Origin: Colwellia sp. 1_MG-2023 | GTDB lineage: Bacteria > Pseudomonadota > Gammaproteobacteria > Enterobacterales > Alteromonadaceae | Assembly (NCBI RefSeq): GCF_030546755.1 | Contig: NZ_JAUOPE010000001.1 | Location: forward strand, 248,001 to 312,000 | Direction of reading: 5' to 3' | DNA: 64,000 nt | In this document: piece by piece, positions 1-9,119 of the stretch | How the letters are laid out: every line of letters starts with the position of its first letter | Position numbering within the stretch: position 1 is the first letter of the stretch | Notes under the pieces: model-generated | The model's input: only the letters and a program-made list of their open reading frames with translations | What the model was told of the DNA's origin: nothing | Database searches by the model: none | Position numbers and translations under genes: made by a program

Positions 1-2142
1 AGTAAAACCACCAACTCGCTCAATTAATTGCCCTAATGTTTCGCCACGTTTAATGGTGTATTTTCCAGGGAATTTAAATTCACCTTTTAGTTCTACATTA
101 TGGTTTTCCTGCCAAGAAGGAATGTGATGTACATTAATACGGTCTTTACTTTCTAATAAATGATTATCATGTTCACTACCATTTAACGCGGCTGATAATT
201 TAAAATTTATCGACGTTTTATCAGCTTTATCATCAACAATAATGTTTCGTGTAATCTCAGACTTCATTAGATAAGCTGATTCTTTCAGGCCACCTGAAGC
301 TTTTATTAAATCACTCACTCGGCCATTTTTAGATAATGGATAAAGCCCAGGATATTTTACCGCACCATCAACTTCGACTAACTGTATCGGTTGCCCTGAA
401 GCCGCTTGACGTTTTAATTGTTCGATAATAGGCGCTAATAATCGTTTACGTGAGAAAAAACCTAGCTCTCGAATTTCTAATTCTTTATTGGTATCTCCAG
501 CAAATTCTTCAATTGATTGATAAGTCTGTTTTAACGTTTCTTGTGCTTGACCAACTTCATCTAGAACTTTAACCGAAGTGCTTGAATCTTCATCACTGTA
601 ATGCTCCCAAAATTTTCTAGATTCATATTGCTCTTGAGCATTTTCTTTTTCTAAATCAAAGAGTTCAGTTTTTGTTAAGGCAAAATCATCTAATGAATCA
701 ATATTTGAGGCAATAGTTTCAATATTTGAAAAGACAACAATTTTATCTCTTGGCTGCAATTCCAGGTTTTCTTTTGATTCAATATCACTCAAAGCATCGA
801 ACAAGCTAAATTGCAGCACCTCAATATTTCTGCCAATGTCTTTCTCACGAATAACTAAACTGTATGTTAAATCAGCATCATCTTCTAAATATGCATGTAT
901 ATTTGGGATCAGATCAGAAATTTTTTGATTCTCTTTCCATTGATAACGACCTGGACGGGCAACCGCTCCAATAACCGTTATAGAATCTTCATAGAGATCT
1001 GATGTTTTCATCACTCGGATCACATCTCCCGATTTTACAGTGCCATTTAGCGAGTTTTTGTCAGTTAAATCAACACTTTGAACAACTCTTTGATTTTCTT
1101 CATTAAATCTTTCTACGATGGTAGAAGCGGGATATGCCGATGGTAATAATCCACCTGCCATAGATAAGGCAGATTTAAACGTATCATGATCTGAAAGTTC
1201 ATAGATTGCTGGACGAGTAACTTCACCTTCAATGGTGATTCTATCTCCTACAGGGTTAATAAAAACAACATCACCTGACTTTAAAGTTAAATCGTTGGAT
1301 GAATCGCCTTTAATTAATAAGTCATATAAGTCTAATGTTGTGATTAATTTTCCTGCTCTTTTTAATTGAATGTTTCTTAAAGAACCAATGTCATTGATGC
1401 CACCTGCAGCAAAGATTGCGTGAGTAATACTCGACAATGAGTTCATCACATAAGGGCCAGGTTTAAATGCTTCCCCTAATACAAAAACTCTAATTGAGCG
1501 TAAATCACTCAAGGTAATTATCGTATCTACCCCTAATATCTTATTATTTATTTGACTTGCTAAGTATTTTTTAACTTCTAAGAAAGACATTCCCATAACC
1601 GAATAGGCACCCAATTCAGGTATGATAATTTGTCCCTCTCGATTGATTTCTAATTCGTAATTGTTATTTTCTTTACCAAAAACTTGTACCGTTAATACGT
1701 CACCAGGACCAATAAGATAAGACTCTGGCACTGCGATATCAATTGTTGGTGCAAAGGTTAAAGGCGCATTGGCAAAAACATCGTAGCCGAAAGGTTGAGG
1801 CCCCTTTTCTTCATCTTCCTCGGTATCAGGTGAAAATTGGTTATCAAAAATTGGATTGCCAAATTCATCGAATTGAGTGCCTCTTGGATAATATTGCTGC
1901 AATGTCGCTTCTTGTTCAGTGTTGTTATTTTGATTGGTCGACATTTGACTTTGTAGAGCAGAAAAATTAATCCCCATGCTTTGTGCTAATGATTTTTGCT
2001 GGGCTGGTGATAATTTTTTAAATTGCTCAAGCTGCTGAGGTGTAATATTGCTTGGCATTTGTGCCGCGTGCATTTTACCAACCAACATAACACTCAAACA
2101 AAGAGCTAAAAACAAACTAAAAATCTTATTTACTTTAATCAT
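1..2142 (-). CDS. Multi-SLBB polysaccharide export protein (Wza-like), partial
   Basis: The frame opens with ATG at 2142 and stays open for 714 codons to the window edge, so the C-terminus is missing. Residues 1-26 look like a Sec signal peptide (charged MIKVNK, hydrophobic core, cleavage near MHA/AQ). After an acidic, Gln-rich linker, a Poly_export segment begins near residue 143 (YLIGPGDVLTVQVFG). About five SLBB-like repeats follow, near residues 214, 300, 385, 585 and 685, each with a G-x-V/F-x-x-PG-x-Y core and a downstream AGG or VGG. The family forms outer-membrane or periplasmic conduits for capsule or exopolysaccharide export. It is longer than classical Wza (about 380 residues), so it belongs to the long multi-SLBB type. 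Which polysaccharide it serves cannot be told from this window. Confidence 0.9.
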   Translation of the reverse strand, partial: MIKVNKIFSLFLALCLSVMLVGKMHAAQMPSNITPQQLEQFKKLSPAQQKSLAQSMGINFSALQSQMSTNQNNNTEQEATLQQYYPRGTQFDEFGNPIFDNQFSPDTEEDEEKGPQPFGYDVFANAPLTFAPTIDIAVPESYLIGPGDVLTVQVFGKENNNYELEINREGQIIIPELGAYSVMGMSFLEVKKYLASQINNKILGVDTIITLSDLRSIRVFVLGEAFKPGPYVMNSLSSITHAIFAAGGINDIGSLRNIQLKRAGKLITTLDLYDLLIKGDSSNDLTLKSGDVVFINPVGDRITIEGEVTRPAIYELSDHDTFKSALSMAGGLLPSAYPASTIVERFNEENQRVVQSVDLTDKNSLNGTVKSGDVIRVMKTSDLYEDSITVIGAVARPGRYQWKENQKISDLIPNIHAYLEDDADLTYSLVIREKDIGRNIEVLQFSLFDALSDIESKENLELQPRDKIVVFSNIETIASNIDSLDDFALTKTELFDLEKENAQEQYESRKFWEHYSDEDSSTSVKVLDEVGQAQETLKQTYQSIEEFAGDTNKELEIRELGFFSRKRLLAPIIEQLKRQAASGQPIQLVEVDGAVKYPGLYPLSKNGRVSDLIKASGGLKESAYLMKSEITRNIIVDDKADKTSINFKLSAALNGSEHDNHLLESKDRINVHHIPSWQENHNVELKGEFKFPGKYTIKRGETLGQLIERVGGFT

Positions 2143-2212
2143 TTATCACGCCAAAAGTTACTTAACTTATAAAAGGTACTATTTATTACTAAATTAATTT
2201 AATAACAAAATA

Positions 2213-2998
2213 TTAATCAATTTCTTCAAACTCATCCATGAAAGCTTCTAAATCTTCTTCGCTTTCATCAACTTCAATAGGTGGGTTACCATCATACACT
2301 TTATACTTCATATTTTGAAAGTAAGCGTTTTTAACAAACTCATATGAGTCAACAGAATCGTTTATCAATTGCTCTTGGTCTGCTAATGCAGCTCTTTGCT
2401 CAAGGCCAATAACACCGACTCTTAATAAATTAGGCCAAAAATCGATAATTGCTAGTGGCCAGTAATATCGGTCGACGTAATCACCCACTTCTTCTCTAAC
2501 TGATGTGGGTCCCATTGCAGGTACCACTAAATAAGGTCCATCTCCAACGCCATACACACCAAGCACTTCACCAAACTCTTCTTGTTCTCTTGTCCAGCCA
2601 AAATCACTTGCAGGATCAAAAATCCCCAATAAGCCGATTGTTGAGTTTAAAACGAATCGCCCGGTATTTTTCGCCGCTGCTGAAAATTTCCCTTGCAATA
2701 GATTATTAATGATTGACGAGGGTTCATTTAAGTTCATTGCCATATTAAATAAACCTGTACGAACATCTTCATTGACGTATTCTACATAAGCTTGCGAGGT
2801 TGGTTTTAAAACGTATTTATCAGCATAGTCCCAGGTAAAGTCCCAAAATGGTCTATTAATTGATTCAAGCGGATCTAAAGGCGCCGTAGAGCTGTTTTCA
2901 ACCTTTGGAGTCGATGAACACCCCGTTAGTACGAGTAAAAACAAAGCAGCAAAAAGCTTGAGTGTAGTTGATATATTTTTTAAAAAGGCAAAAGACAA
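2213..2998 (-). CDS. mlaA: MlaA (VacJ) outer-membrane phospholipid-retrieval lipoprotein
   Basis: MlaA removes mislocalised phospholipids from the outer leaflet of the outer membrane and hands them to the MlaC/MlaFEDB system. The protein shows the family signatures: DPLESINRPFWDFTWDYADKY, the NLNEPSSIINNLLQGK segment, GRFVLNSTIGLLGIFDPAS, and YLVVPAMGPTSVREEVGDYVD. A lipobox (LVLTGC) marks it as a lipoprotein. An ATG at 3055 would give an unusually long 46-residue leader. I prefer TTG at 2998: AAGGA lies about 9 nt upstream and the leader becomes 27 residues, typical for lipoproteins. The tail is very acidic (ESEEDLEAFMDEFEE). The other mla genes are not in the window. Confidence 0.93.
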   Translation of the reverse strand: MSFAFLKNISTTLKLFAALFLLVLTGCSSTPKVENSSTAPLDPLESINRPFWDFTWDYADKYVLKPTSQAYVEYVNEDVRTGLFNMAMNLNEPSSIINNLLQGKFSAAAKNTGRFVLNSTIGLLGIFDPASDFGWTREQEEFGEVLGVYGVGDGPYLVVPAMGPTSVREEVGDYVDRYYWPLAIIDFWPNLLRVGVIGLEQRAALADQEQLINDSVDSYEFVKNAYFQNMKYKVYDGNPPIEVDESEEDLEAFMDEFEEID

Positions 2999-3121
2999 AA
3001 CAATCTTTCCTTGCTTCAATATTGTACGTCTAAAATTTGGAGTGGAGTTTATCATGCAAGTACGCTATTCGGTACTTTTTGATGTTTAAAAATCGTGAAA
3101 ATGTTGATAAAAATTGTAAAA

Positions 3122-3607
3122 TTATTTATTTTTTCGTTTGTGCATCGCGATTAAGATTTCGGCTTCTGCATGTGGTAAATCACATTCACGAACAAGTTCA
3201 TCGACATCAGCACCCAATTTCACCATTTTTTGTGCACGACTATAAAGTTTATCTTCTGGTTGTTGTTGCTGAATTTGCTCTATAACGTCATTCGTTTGGG
3301 AAAGTTTTTCTTGCAGTACTTTTATACGATGTTCAAGTTGTTGACTGATCTGCTGATGCTCTAACTGCCATGCTTGCAAGGCTGAATCTTTTTCCTCCCG
3401 TTTTATTTGCTGCTGTTCACTTGCTGCTTTTAGCTCGCTAATAATAAATTCATAGCTCTCAATTTGCACTTCAAGTGCGTTAAAACGGGCATCGTTTTTT
3501 TTATTATTGAATAAAATGAGTATGTATAAAATTAGTGCTATTGCAATAAACACAAGACTATAAGTCATTAAAACATCCATAGAAGCAACTTCTTTCAACA
3601 TACTCAT
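3122..3607 (-). CDS. DUF2802 family membrane-anchored coiled-coil protein
   Basis: A 161-residue protein with one N-terminal transmembrane helix (residues about 14-34), a Gln/Glu-rich predicted coiled coil (about 40-120), and a C-terminal helix-turn-helix-like tail (KMVKLGADVDELVRECDLPHAEAEILIAMH). The tail is what I recognise as DUF2802. Proteins of this family recur directly after cheW in polar-flagellated gammaproteobacteria, as here, 39 bp after cheW on the same strand. Function is unknown; a role near the chemotaxis array or pole is only inferred from position. An internal ATG (MDVLMTYSL) 27 nt downstream could be the true start. Confidence 0.8.
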   Translation of the reverse strand: MSMLKEVASMDVLMTYSLVFIAIALILYILILFNNKKNDARFNALEVQIESYEFIISELKAASEQQQIKREEKDSALQAWQLEHQQISQQLEHRIKVLQEKLSQTNDVIEQIQQQQPEDKLYSRAQKMVKLGADVDELVRECDLPHAEAEILIAMHKRKNK

Positions 3608-3646
3608 TTCGAAGGCTTTGCACTGAAAAGTACAAAACCTAATCAG

Positions 3647-4141
3647 TTAGAATTGTTTTAATTCATCCCATTCGTCATCAGATAATAATTTATTCAAATC
3701 AACTAAGATGAGTAGTTCACCTTCCCTGTTTGATACACCTTGAATGAATTTTGCGCTTTCATCATTACCAACATTCGGCGCGATATCAATTTCTGATGCT
3801 CTTAGATAAACCACTTCTGCAACGCTGTCTACCAGTATGCCTATAACTTGCTTTTCTGCTTCAATAATAACTATACGGGTATTATCGGTAACTTCTGAAG
3901 ATTCGAGACCAAATCGAGAACGGGTATCAATTACAGTAACAACATTACCACGTAAATTAATGATCCCTAATACATACAATGGCGCCCCCGGAACAGGAGC
4001 TATTTCGGTATAACGCAATACTTCTTGTACCTGCATTACATTAATACCATATGTTTCACTGTCTAATTTAAATGTTACCCATTGTAATACTTCATCATTG
4101 GTATCAACATTATCATTTGCACTGCGTCTTTCGTCAGACAT
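3647..4141 (-). CDS. cheW: CheW chemotaxis coupling protein
   Basis: CheW couples methyl-accepting chemoreceptors to the kinase CheA in polar arrays. The 164-residue protein has a short polar N-terminus, then a single CheW fold: VTFKLDSETYGINVMQVQEV, the PGAPLYVLGIINLRG loop, VTVIDTRSRFGL, and a final ILVDLNKLL strand. An AGAGG ribosome binding site lies 8 nt before the ATG. It is the last core gene of the chemotaxis block and sits downstream of parP and parC, the arrangement known from Vibrio. The 90-bp gap to parP shows no obvious promoter or terminator. Confidence 0.96.
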   Translation of the reverse strand: MSDERRSANDNVDTNDEVLQWVTFKLDSETYGINVMQVQEVLRYTEIAPVPGAPLYVLGIINLRGNVVTVIDTRSRFGLESSEVTDNTRIVIIEAEKQVIGILVDSVAEVVYLRASEIDIAPNVGNDESAKFIQGVSNREGELLILVDLNKLLSDDEWDELKQF

Positions 4142-4231
4142 ACCGCTTGCCTCTTAAAGTTATTCACTTTTATACTAGATTATTATTAATATAGTCTATC
4201 GTTCAACTTTTTAATATTAATTCTATAAATA

Positions 4232-5044
4232 TTAATGTGTTGACTGATTTATATTTGCACCTTCTTCGAGCATATGGATTAATGCGTCAACATCTAACAA
4301 GGCGCACATCCGCTCTTTCACTAAACCGGCTAGCCAAGGCCTCTTCGTTGCCCCCTCTAACCACTTTACATCCTCGTGTTCTAAAGTAACCGTATCAATT
4401 AAATTTTCGGCCATCAATCCCCAATGACTATTATTTAACATGATAATATATTGATAGTTTAGCGAATCTTTTAGCGTTTGGTTACATTTTTCCGGCATTA
4501 CCCATAATGCGGTATCTACCACATTGATTTTTTCTTCACGATGAAGCATAACCCCTTTAAACCAATCAGGTTTGCCCATTAAGCTGTTAATTTTATCAAC
4601 GTTATGAATGCCGCCAAGTTCAATAAGCGGTACTGCAACTATTAGCCCCGCAACATCAAAAAACATCGCCTGAAAACTACCTTTTCGATAGTTTTTATCA
4701 GGGTCAATTTTAAATTCTGCCAAACTCTTTTTCGTTTGGATCTGAGTTTCTGCTTCAACTTCCGCTTTAACTTCAACCTCTGGTACCACTTTATCTGCTA
4801 TTTTTGCCTGTGGTGGTTCAATCACTTTATTTTCAGATTTAACCGAGGTGATCACATCAAGTTTCGAGTTATCTATGGTTTTAGCTACACTAGCTTGTTG
4901 CAATAATTTATCGAGCTTTTCTTTTTCTAGCGATTGAGTAATCGCTTCACTTTCAGGCTTGATAGAAAGCTCTTCATCCTCTGTCATTAATTCTGACAGA
5001 TAGTTTTGCATTAATTTTTGGCTCGCAGCTAATGACTTCTTCAT
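4232..5044 (-). CDS. parP: ParP: CheW-domain protein for polar array inheritance
   Basis: The first 125 residues are a charged, low-complexity linker rich in Lys, Glu and Val. Residues about 126-262 form a degenerate CheW-like domain (FQAMFFDVAGLIVAVPLIELGGI, GVMLHREEKINVVDTALWV, CALLDVDALIHML). In Vibrio, the gene between parC and cheW encodes ParP. ParP joins polar arrays by binding CheA and links them to the ATPase ParC. Gene order parC-parP-cheW is identical here, with only 6 bp between parC and parP. The assignment rests on architecture plus synteny. A generic second CheW would be shorter and lack the long linker. Confidence 0.85.
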   Translation of the reverse strand: MKKSLAASQKLMQNYLSELMTEDEELSIKPESEAITQSLEKEKLDKLLQQASVAKTIDNSKLDVITSVKSENKVIEPPQAKIADKVVPEVEVKAEVEAETQIQTKKSLAEFKIDPDKNYRKGSFQAMFFDVAGLIVAVPLIELGGIHNVDKINSLMGKPDWFKGVMLHREEKINVVDTALWVMPEKCNQTLKDSLNYQYIIMLNNSHWGLMAENLIDTVTLEHEDVKWLEGATKRPWLAGLVKERMCALLDVDALIHMLEEGANINQSTH

Positions 5045-5050
5045 AAATAA

Positions 5051-5827
5051 TTAGCTCATTCTTTTTTGAAGTTTAATTAAATAGTCTAGCAGATTTTTAT
5101 ACGCTAATACGCCACGACTTGACGGTGAAAAATCTGAAGGAACGCGTTGAATATTGCTTGCGTTTCTAAAGTTGGTGTCTATTGGCACAACGCCATTCCA
5201 AACAGCTTCGCCATATAAATCTTGTAATTTTTTATAAGCAAGTAAAGATGCTTTAGTTCTTTTGTCAAACATGGTTGGAATAATGGTATATATAAAGGGT
5301 TTTTGTTGCTCACCTTGCATTATTTCCATAGTTTTCATCATTCTATCTAGGCCTTTCAGAGCAAGAAATTCCGTTTGCACTGGAACAATTATTCTATCGG
5401 ATGCAACCAGTGCATTTACCATCAAAACCCCTAAAACAGGCGGACAATCCATTAATACATAATCGTATTCATCTGATAATTTTTGAATGGCTTTTTTAAG
5501 AACTAGTCCCATGCCCCCTTTCGCACCTAAAGATCTATCTAACGTTGCTAACCCCATAGTAGCTGGCAAGATATCAATATTTTTGTATGCGGTTGGGCAA
5601 AGCGTTTGCATGATTTGTTCTTTCGTCGACACTTGTACAAATAAATCATAAACACTTAGTTCAAGATCTTCTGATTCAATACCAAAATAATAACTAAGGG
5701 ATGCATGTGGATCAGTATCAACTAATAAAACTTTTTTGCCACGTTCGGCTAATAAACCACCTAACGAGATCGTTGAAGTAGTCTTACCGACACCACCTTT
5801 TTGATTTGCTACTGTCCAAACAACCAA
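5051..5827 (-). CDS. parC: ParC: ParA-type ATPase for polar chemotaxis arrays
   Basis: A 258-residue ParA/MinD-superfamily ATPase. The deviant Walker A motif KGGVGKTT is at residues 10-17, the A-prime region LLVDTDPHASLSYYFG at about 35-50, and Walker B VLMDCPPVLG at about 122-131. There is no N-terminal helix-turn-helix and no parB nearby, so this is not a chromosome-partition ParA. Its position before parP and within cheB/cheA...cheW matches the Vibrio ParC locus. There ParC forms a polar gradient that recruits and divides chemoreceptor arrays between daughter cells. The same cluster also carries FlhG, a second ATPase of this superfamily that controls flagellar number. Confidence 0.88.
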   Translation of the reverse strand: MVVWTVANQKGGVGKTTSTISLGGLLAERGKKVLLVDTDPHASLSYYFGIESEDLELSVYDLFVQVSTKEQIMQTLCPTAYKNIDILPATMGLATLDRSLGAKGGMGLVLKKAIQKLSDEYDYVLMDCPPVLGVLMVNALVASDRIIVPVQTEFLALKGLDRMMKTMEIMQGEQQKPFIYTIIPTMFDKRTKASLLAYKKLQDLYGEAVWNGVVPIDTNFRNASNIQRVPSDFSPSSRGVLAYKNLLDYLIKLQKRMS

Positions 5828-5864
5828 AAGTTCACCTATTAAGTTATTAAATTAAAAATCAAAG

Positions 5865-6983
5865 CTATCGATAATTTATTTCTTTTAAAATAGCTTTAGA
5901 AAACTCAAGTAAAGGTAATTCAAGCGATGAAATCCCTGCATTTGCTACAGCTTGTGGCATGCCATATACAACACATGTTTCTTCATTCTGAGACCAAATA
6001 ACAGATCCTTTGCTTTTTAACATTCTTGAGCCATCTCGGCCATCAGAACCCATGCCCGTTAATATTATAGCTAAAACATTATCGGAAAATATTTTTGAAG
6101 TAGAACCAAAAGTTATATCAACACTTGGTTTAAAAGCTATTCGAGCAGAATCATCTTCTAAAATTTTAATTCTAGGATTCGTCTCTTTTCCCTCAAGTAC
6201 CATCTGCTTACCACCTGGTGCTAAGTATGCGCAACCGGCTTTAAGGATATCTCCATCTTCAGCTTCTTTTACCGTGATTTTACATAAAGAGTTCAACCGA
6301 GTAGCAAACGCTTTGGTAAAAGCGGCTGGCATATGTTGAACCATAATAATTGGCAAAGGAAAATCACTCGGCAATTGAGTTAATATTTTTTGTAAAGCGA
6401 CAGGACCGCCAGTTGAAGTACCTATCGCTAGTAACTTATAAGCTTTACCCGAAGCTTTACTAAAAGAACTTGTTCGACTTATAGGTTTTTTAATGTCATT
6501 TATCGTATTAGTTGAGGTTGCACTTCTAATACTTTTAACCGGTGGTGTTTCTTTTTTGAAAGAAGAACGTGTTGCCCTCCCACCTTTCTTGCTCGCTAAC
6601 TCTAAAACTCTTTGCTTTAATACGCTGCCAGCATCTCCCGATGTTTTAGCAATTTCATTAAACTTTTTAGGTAAAAAGTCTAATGCTCCGGCGTCTAACG
6701 CTTCTAGAGTCGCTTTAGCTCCTTGATGTGTTAAAGATGAAAACATTAAAATAGCGGTAGGCGAATTTGCCATAATTTGCTTAACGGCTTCAATACCATT
6801 AAGCAAAGGCATTTCAATGTCCATGGTAATGACATCAGGCTTTAACTCTTTTGCTTTTTTAACCGCTTCCAAGCCATTCACTGCAACATCAATGACCGTT
6901 AAGTTTCTGTCACTATTGAGAATATCACTTACTCGACGGCGGAAAAAACTGGAGTCGTCAACAACCAAAACCTTATAGGCCAT
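5865..6983 (-). CDS. cheB: CheB protein-glutamate methylesterase / deamidase
   Basis: CheB removes methyl groups from chemoreceptors and deamidates glutamines; phosphorylation by CheA activates it. The receiver domain spans residues 1-120 ([14 protein letters not shown]; phospho-acceptor Asp in VITMDIEMP). A Ser/Thr/Lys-rich linker follows. The catalytic domain spans about 180-368, with the active-site Ser in [11 protein letters not shown], His in [16 protein letters not shown], and Asp in [12 protein letters not shown]. Length 372 is normal. Its partner methyltransferase CheR is not in this window; in related genomes it often lies in the flg cluster. Confidence 0.97.
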   Translation of the reverse strand: MAYKVLVVDDSSFFRRRVSDILNSDRNLTVIDVAVNGLEAVKKAKELKPDVITMDIEMPLLNGIEAVKQIMANSPTAILMFSSLTHQGAKATLEALDAGALDFLPKKFNEIAKTSGDAGSVLKQRVLELASKKGGRATRSSFKKETPPVKSIRSATSTNTINDIKKPISRTSSFSKASGKAYKLLAIGTSTGGPVALQKILTQLPSDFPLPIIMVQHMPAAFTKAFATRLNSLCKITVKEAEDGDILKAGCAYLAPGGKQMVLEGKETNPRIKILEDDSARIAFKPSVDITFGSTSKIFSDNVLAIILTGMGSDGRDGSRMLKSKGSVIWSQNEETCVVYGMPQAVANAGISSLELPLLEFSKAILKEINYR

Positions 6984-7015
6984 TTATCATCTCTTTAAAC
7001 GTGCTTTATTAGCAA

Positions 7016-9106
7016 TTATGAACGCAATTTTTTATTTACGATGGATTTTTTTGCGTAATACTTCAGCATGCTTGGAACATCGATAATGAGCGCGATACCA
7101 CCATCACTTGTAATCGTTGCCCCTGCCATACCAGGAGTGCCATGTAAAAGTCTATCTAAAGGTTTAATTACAACCTCTTCTTGGCCAATTAAACTGTCTA
7201 CAACAAAACCAATCTGCTGTGCGCCTAATTGAACAATAACAACATGACCTTTATCTTTAGGTTTATCATCACAGCCTTTAACTAACCATTGATCTAAATA
7301 AAATAAAGGAATCGCTTTCTCTCGAACAATGATAGTTAATTGACCATCAACCAAATTGGTATTGGTTAAGTCTAAATGGAATATTTCATTTACGCCGGCT
7401 AACGGCAAGGCAAACGTTTGCTCACCAACAATCACCATTAAAGTTGGTAAAATAGCCAATGTTAATGGTACTTTTATTTCTAAAACGGTACCAACACCCA
7501 TCTCAGAATCAATATTTACCGTGCCATTGAGTTGGGTGATTTTAGTTTTCACCACATCCATACCAACACCACGTCCAGATACTTCTGAAATTTCTGTTTT
7601 CGTAGAAAAACCTGGGGCAAAAATTAAATTAAACGCATCAGAGTCAGACATGCGATTCGCAGCATCAGCATCTAAAACGCCTCTTTCAATAGCTATTTCT
7701 TTTAACTTCTCGGCATTCATACCTGCGCCGTCATCTCTTATCGTTAATAAGATATGATCACCTTCTTGAGAAGCAGACAAGACCACAGTACCTTCTCTTG
7801 GTTTACCCGTGGCTTCCCTTTTATCAGGTTCTTCAATACCATGATCAACTGAGTTTCTAACTAAATGCACAAGCGGATCAGCTAAAGCCTCAACGAGGTT
7901 TTTATCTAAATCTGTTTCTTCACCTTCAAGAATTAATTTAATTTCTTTATTTAAACTTCTCGCTAAGTCACGTACAACTCGAGGGAAACGACCAAAAACT
8001 TTCTTAATTGGCTGCATACGAGTTTTCATTACAGCACCTTGCAGGTCTGTAGTGACAGCATCTAAATTAGACACTGCTTTAGTTAATTCTTCATCTTCTT
8101 TCGTCATGCCCAAACTAGTTAAGCGATTTCTCACTAATACTAACTCACCAACCATATTCATAATTTGATCTAAACGTTGTGTATCAACACGAACGGTTGT
8201 TTCGCCTTGTGATGCTGTTGGCGCCGGTTTTTTATCTGTTGCTTTTTTGGCTGGTGCTTTTGGAGCAGCGGGTTTTGCTGCAGGAGTTGGAGCAGGTTTT
8301 GCTGCAGCTACTGGTTTCTCAACTGGCTTGGGAGCTGGAGCTTTAGTCGTATTTTGTGGTGCTTTTCCTTGACCATGTAATTCATCAAGTAAACTTTCAA
8401 ATTCATCATCATCAATTTCATTTGATGACTTCGTAGCATTAGACGACGTTGAAGCCGCATTACTCTCAATATCTGGAGAAAAAGCGCCTTGACCATGAAG
8501 TTCATCAAGTAAACTTTCAAATTCATCATCTGAAATTTCATTGCTATCGCTTGACGTTACAACGGGTTTTGCCGGAGTAGAACCACCATGTAATTCATCC
8601 AACAAACGTTCAAATTCATCTTCACTCATTTCATCATTTGAGGAAGATTCCGCAGCGGTTGGAGTTTCAACGTCAACAACTGGCTCTGGTTCACTAGCTA
8701 CTTCAGGTTCGGCTCCTTCAGGAGTACTTAAACGGTGTAATTCAGCAAGTAATTCTGCTTCAGCTGCAACTAAAGGTTCTCTCGCTTGAACTAAAGCAAA
8801 CATATCGTTAATCGTATCTAATGCTTGTAAAATAACATCCATTAGTTCCGAGCTTACTGAGCGTTGACCGTTACGCAGCAAATCGAAAATATTCTCAGCA
8901 CCATGACAAACATCAACAAGTTCTGTTAACGCTAAAAACCCTGCACCACCTTTAACTGTGTGAAATCCTCTAAAAATCGCATTCAGTAAATCGGCATTGT
9001 CTGGATCATTTTCTAGTTCTACAAGTTGCTCAGATAAACTTTCAAGTATTTCACCAGCTTCGATTAAAAAATCCTGAAGAATTTCTTCATCTGCTTCATA
9101 AGACAT
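7016..9106 (-). CDS. cheA: CheA chemotaxis histidine kinase with three LID-type repeats
   Basis: CheA phosphorylates CheY and CheB in response to receptor state. Domains in order: P1 Hpt (residues 1-105; phosphorylated His49 in GFHTVKGGAGFL), a long linker, the P3 dimerisation helices (TVRVDTQRLDQIMNMVGELVLVRNRL), P4 ATPase (N box LVRNSVDHGIEEPDKR, G boxes DDGAGM and GRGVGMDVV), and the P5 CheW-like domain. The linker holds three near-identical acidic motifs at about 159-173, 190-204 and 230-244 (core DEFE-S/R-LLDELHG), then an Ala/Pro/Lys-rich stretch. In Vibrio this linker region (LID) docks ParP and ParC, both encoded just downstream. A canonical P2 is not obvious. Confidence 0.97.
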   Translation of the reverse strand: MSYEADEEILQDFLIEAGEILESLSEQLVELENDPDNADLLNAIFRGFHTVKGGAGFLALTELVDVCHGAENIFDLLRNGQRSVSSELMDVILQALDTINDMFALVQAREPLVAAEAELLAELHRLSTPEGAEPEVASEPEPVVDVETPTAAESSSNDEMSEDEFERLLDELHGGSTPAKPVVTSSDSNEISDDEFESLLDELHGQGAFSPDIESNAASTSSNATKSSNEIDDDEFESLLDELHGQGKAPQNTTKAPAPKPVEKPVAAAKPAPTPAAKPAAPKAPAKKATDKKPAPTASQGETTVRVDTQRLDQIMNMVGELVLVRNRLTSLGMTKEDEELTKAVSNLDAVTTDLQGAVMKTRMQPIKKVFGRFPRVVRDLARSLNKEIKLILEGEETDLDKNLVEALADPLVHLVRNSVDHGIEEPDKREATGKPREGTVVLSASQEGDHILLTIRDDGAGMNAEKLKEIAIERGVLDADAANRMSDSDAFNLIFAPGFSTKTEISEVSGRGVGMDVVKTKITQLNGTVNIDSEMGVGTVLEIKVPLTLAILPTLMVIVGEQTFALPLAGVNEIFHLDLTNTNLVDGQLTIIVREKAIPLFYLDQWLVKGCDDKPKDKGHVVIVQLGAQQIGFVVDSLIGQEEVVIKPLDRLLHGTPGMAGATITSDGGIALIIDVPSMLKYYAKKSIVNKKLRS

Positions 9107-9119
9107 CCAGCAACTCCTA

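Noticed and set aside
3058-3080. AAGTAC/GTACTT hairpin with a T-run on the plus strand
   Set aside because: Both flanking genes are on the minus strand, where the hairpin is not followed by T residues, and the stem is only 6 bp.
5051-5827. Plasmid or chromosome partition ParA
   Set aside because: No ParB or parS-like repeats are nearby and the gene lies next to parP and cheW, the signature of the array ATPase ParC.
8308-8541. Open frame overlapping the cheA linker with repeated Met/Leu/Asn stretches
   Set aside because: It is the out-of-frame shadow of the cheA motif repeats and has no ribosome binding site or recognisable protein.
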